Positions 60,201-64,000 of a DNA stretch of 64,000 bases are shown one piece after another. A model generated the notes under the pieces. The model was not told where the DNA came from and did no database searches. It saw only the letters and a program-made list of their open reading frames with translations. Position 1 is the stretch's first letter, and each line of letters begins with the position of its first letter. Both the position numbers and the translations under genes were made by a program. This DNA is from Dichetophora obliterata (taxonomy: Eukaryota > Arthropoda > Insecta > Diptera > Sciomyzidae), in assembly GCA_963920525.1 (NCBI GenBank), contig OY986440.1:18938023-19002022 (forward strand). Direction: 5' to 3'.

Positions 60201-61267
60201 CGGGGCGCCGCAATTTGACAATGGATTCAGGAAGGTCTTTAACAAAAATAAGAATGGCCGAAGGAAAAATCGATTAATAGATTTGTTTTCAAGCTATCGA
60301 ATTTTTACAAAAATTTTATTTTTTTAGATATTTTAAGAAAACTATCTATATTTGTCTAAGAGTATAACCGATATTGCTGATTAAGGAGTTAATCAAAAGT
60401 TAATACATAAAACTTTTATATTAATTTTAAATGAATCAAATTCGTAGGGTATTTAATATTTTATAGCTATTTGTATGCAAAAGTAAAATATTTGCTTATA
60501 TAAAACCGTTATTTTCTCAAAAACTACCGTTATTACTACGGATTATGAAAAGTAAATTATTGAAGCCTGTAAATTTATCTTCCGTTTGTTACATAAAACA
60601 TATGATTTATTTAATTTTTGGTGTGTTTTTTTATGATGAAATGATTTGCCTTGTTGTTAATTCAAGCATATTTACCTTAGTTGTTTTGTATTCTTATTCC
60701 ATATTTTCTTATATCACCATTACAATAAATTACTGCTCTTAAGGCATCATTGTAGCTGTAATATTTATATGAATGATTAGCATTTTCTAGCCAGCGAAAA
60801 AAATTTGAAATTTTTAGTTGATCAGTTTTGGACAATGCAAAAGCAAATAGCAATTTTTATTAATTTTATGTAATATAGTTTAAATTCTAAAGAATATTAA
60901 TATATCAAATGAAAGGTTATATTTTAAAAATAAAATATAATTTTAGTACCTTAATAACGCAAATTTAGTAGAAAATAACGGTTTTTTTTTAATTACAAAT
61001 TCCAAATGATATAGTTTTGCTTATAAAATTACAAATACGCTTGCAATGATATAAGTGTTGTATATAATTGAAAAGGAAATTTAATTATCTTTTAAATGAC
61101 ATACAAATCTTTTAGATCCATTGGATAATGGCAAAGAAATGGTTGTTTTTTAATATCTTTTAGCACCAAAAAAATCGATAACTAGTGGAGTAATCTATTT
61201 TTTGTTCGGCCAAACATTTGTTTTTGTTGTTCTCTACCAGAAAACACTTTCAAATCGCGGCGCCCCG
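60201..61267. repeat. Inverted repeat pair CGGGGCGCCGCRATTTGA
   Basis: Left CGGGGCGCCGCAATTTGACA, right (inverted) CGGGGCGCCGCGATTTGAAA, 1.07 kb apart. It could be the ends of a DNA transposon; no target duplication or ORF supports this. Confidence 0.4.
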
Positions 61268-62698
61268 GTAATCATATTCCTTAAGTTCCTTTTGTACGCT
61301 TGGCTTTAAAATATTTTTTAATTCAGTTGTTTTAAATATTTTACTTATTCTTTCTTTTTGCTTTGTTTTAGCATAACAAATGGTTAAGCAATGTTATGTC
61401 AATTTTAATATTTTTTATCAACTGTTCTTGACATATGGGCATTTCCGTAGCTACGCACGTGACAGTCGTACGACTTTAATGAGTAGAAAAACAAAGAAAA
61501 ATTAAACCTACAGTTTTCTTATTATGATTTTCAATAGTTTACTAAGCGCACTATACAAGGTGTAGAAGCTAAGAGTTGTCAAAAGTTCGGCTCACAGATA
61601 GAAGCCACCAAAATGATACGATACGTGACATTAAATAGAAGTGGTTTTTACCTGCATCAATATAAACGAAAAAATTTGCGAAGTGTGCACAAGTTTTTTT
61701 ATGAAAGTTTCTTAATATTATCTGGAATATGTTGCTTCATATTCATTATTGTTTCGTTGAAAAATCTTTTTTAATTATTTTTATATAAACCATAGTATGA
61801 TACGTTACGTGATATACGTTATGTGACAATTTTTTCCTTCAAAGAAGTGCTATTATTTTATACTTTTATTTGTTTAATTGAACTAGAAAAACATGTAAAG
61901 TGTAATTCAGGACCGTTACAATCGAAAACTGAAAAAAAAAATTTAATTTAACTTTGTATTATACGAGTATTTATTATATTTAACAAATTTCAACTTTTGT
62001 CACCATTTTTTAACTTTTGTTGCCATTCATCATGTTTGCTGTCACTTTTTTAAATTCAAGTTGAGATCAGCTCTCAGTACTCTCACAATATAATTTTAAA
62101 CATTTTTTCCTATTTATGGAGGTTTAAACGAATTTCAAGTAATATTTAATTTTTCAGTCGTGGTAGACCTTTTGGCGGAAATGCACATATGGCAATCTGG
62201 CAAATAAATTTATATCGAAAGGAACATTCCTTTAATATAGGCTCGGAGTTTAACGAGTTTACGAAATAGGAAATTTTAATGGTTAAGGGAATACTATTAA
62301 TGTTATACCTCTTTCAAATTGTAATAATTTAAGAGCACCTTGTATGAGCATTCCATTTTTTCCAATTGGAGCAAGGACTTATCTTTCGTAGTTCTTAAAA
62401 GTACTTTAAGGATTTTATTTGTTGATATCTCATTAAGATCACATTTCAACCTTATAATAAGTAAACATTTTTCTTAGAACCACTGTCACATAAAACAAAT
62501 TTTGCCGTTTTCATATACTTGAATGGTAATTTTTTAACTTTCCCGAATTATGTCTCCTAAACAGTTTCATCATTGATTTTGTTCTACAAAATATTTTATT
62601 TACTTTCCTAAGAACACATAGGATCATATACCATTAGAAAATTTGAACACAGAGAATTGAGAATGTGCAACCGGCAAGCAGACAGGTTATACTGCAAA
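61268..62698. other. AT-rich sequence with scattered ACGTGAC words
   Basis: No ORF. CGCACGTGACAG, GATACGTGACAT, GATACGTTACGTGATATACG and GTTATGTGACA recur between 61455 and 61830, some in inverted orientation. A phrase ATATGGGCATTTCCG at 61435 resembles the end of the 57827 insert. Confidence 0.35.
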
Positions 62699-62930
62699 AA
62701 TATTACGATACGCTTTCACAAACATAATTGTAAAAACTAACAACTACGCGAAACAAACCTTTGCATGAATGCATGAATACAGATTCATAAGAAAAAGAAT
62801 TATGAAAACATGCAAGCTTATTCGCTGTAGTGCAACTTGATCTTTGTAAATCAAATTTCTGTTTTTCTGCGAATTTAAGCGAGTTGGAAATAAAAAAAAA
62901 TGTTTATATTTTATTTTATAGGTAAATGTG
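62699..62930. repeat. Direct duplication, right copy
   Basis: See 58866-59090. The core from GTAGTGCAACTTGATC to CTGCGAATT has about one mismatch in 47 bases, while the flanks are about 70-80% similar. Confidence 0.8.
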
Positions 62931-63399
62931 TTGTTTTTTATTAACTAAAAGTCAATTTAGTTGGAATAAAAATGTTATTTTATATGAAAATATTTGTAAT
63001 TTTTAAGCAAACACTTATCGGCAAGAAACAAAAAGTTATAGAGACGCTTAAAGGCCATCGCACGCAGGCAGAGGAGCTCCAGCACACAACTTTAATATTT
63101 CATGTTGAAAAAGTAGGCAAGTGCGCTGAACTAAGTGAAAAACGAGCTGATAATAAAAACCAACAACACTTATATTTATTAAGTTGCAAACTTAAAAGTT
63201 ATAAATTTCTGCAGTTGGAGAATATTGGAAACAAGATTTTTCTTCGGAAACAAAAAAACAGCACTGACGATTGGCACACCTGATACGGTGTCACTAGATT
63301 TCAAAAATTAATACATAACATTTGGCTTTACTTTATCAAAATCACGTATATCTAGACAGAAATTAAGTTGGAATATATTGACGCGCTTTTCGGAACCAA

Positions 63400-63560
63400 T
63401 ATAAACACTATATATATATATATTTTTTTTTATTCACTGCTCTGCTAAAAAATTCGTTCGTTAGTTCAGTTTTCACTAAAATTTGTCGAGCACCGAACGA
63501 CGCGCAGCATTGCCATTTAAAACAAAGACACGACGACGTATTTGTATTAGAAATAAGTCT
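63400..63560 (+). promoter_or_regulatory. Weak candidate core promoter
   Basis: A TATATATATATAT run near 63410-63422 is followed by TTAGTTCAGTTTTCAC, which fits the arthropod initiator TCAGTT with its A at about 63468. The sequence then becomes CG-richer (GTCGAGCACCGAACGACGCG). No ORF follows inside the window, so support is limited. Confidence 0.3.
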
Positions 63561-64000
63561 ATTAGAATGGATTGCTTACAATTACCTGCAGCTGCAACTA
63601 ACGACTTCTATTGCCACTGTTAATATGTTCATATGATTTATTGTGTAAATTTTCATTCAATAAAATACTTGTTTTAGTTTTCACTAGCTATCTTTAAAAT
63701 TTTTTCGTATTTTCAGTTTTGCTTTTTCCGACGTGTGCGAATGAGAAGATTTATCAGTTTCGCCAAATTTCGACAGCAGTCATCTCACTAGCGTTGCCAA
63801 CCTTCAATTGCACAAGAACAAAGTTGCACACGTACGAACCTACGTATAAAGGCTTGATTACCCAAGCGTAACGTGAGGTGGCGCAGCGGGATGTAGCGTA
63901 GTGCGACGTTCCCTCGAGGATAAGCGATTACCGAAATCGTAATCCAACGTAGTGCAGGCGGCGTAGTGCAGGGCACTCATTTTATTCTAGAAGGCTTATT

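Noticed and set aside
60201..61267. Calling the GGGGCGCC pair a definite transposon
   Set aside because: No target duplication, no ORF and no second copy in the window; kept only as an inverted repeat.
62972..63283. 103-aa plus-strand ORF
   Set aside because: More balanced composition than its neighbours, but no recognised family, no promoter or splice evidence and no paralogue here. It follows the right duplicated segment and the left copy has no equivalent ORF, so I do not call it a gene.
63788..63976. 62-aa minus-strand ORF in the GC-richer right edge
   Set aside because: Translation of a GCGTAGTGC-rich repeat-like stretch; no family.

Overview
The window looks like nuclear DNA of a higher fly (Diptera, Cyclorrhapha). 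Two conserved, intron-containing genes of fly type lie tail to tail in AT-rich DNA packed with insect transposons. A tephritid fruit fly is my best guess from the overall style (long TE-filled introns, tandem repeats built on CCACGCCC/TCCCATAC motifs), but that is inference and the species cannot be named from sequence alone.

Gene 1 (+ strand, 949-35271) is Gfat1, glutamine:fructose-6-phosphate aminotransferase, the entry enzyme of hexosamine synthesis. Its first coding exon holds only 7 coding bases (Met, the catalytic Cys, one base). Intron 1 is 23.4 kb. Intron 4 is 8.5 kb and contains a candidate 27-nt in-frame micro-exon. Gene 2 (- strand, 48468-42217) is the eIF4E-transporter 4E-T, a translational repressor and P-body protein, in eight coding exons with long polyglutamine tracts. 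The 6.9 kb between the two stop codons holds tandem and decayed repeats plus one MITE.

Gfat1 intron 1 is a nested stack. A dead BEL/Pao retrotransposon (4308-20372, antisense to Gfat1) was hit twice. One insertion is a Transib-like non-autonomous DNA transposon (7413-10971, CGATR duplication, CACAGTG/CACATTG ends), itself hit by a deleted pogo-type element (8897-10580, TA duplication). The other is a nearly intact errantivirus with gag, pol and env (11666-18477, CGCG duplication). Next to the BEL element lies a broken Jockey-like LINE (20373-24205) carrying a 102-bp patch copied from the BEL gag and a Helitron in its 3' UTR. Most boundaries can be proved inside the window, by target duplications, by protein frames that rejoin when the insert is removed, or by intact paralogous empty sites.

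Intron 4 of Gfat1 carries a decayed mariner-like element and a 573-bp foldback that would make a long intronic hairpin. 48.5-64 kb has no recognisable host gene. It holds several LINE 3' ends, a 1.7-kb Helitron with two 5' termini and internal minisatellites, a Tc1-like MITE, another MITE-like insert, and a direct duplication separated by 3.6 kb. The right edge (about 63.4-64 kb) becomes more GC-rich and has a weak promoter-like motif.
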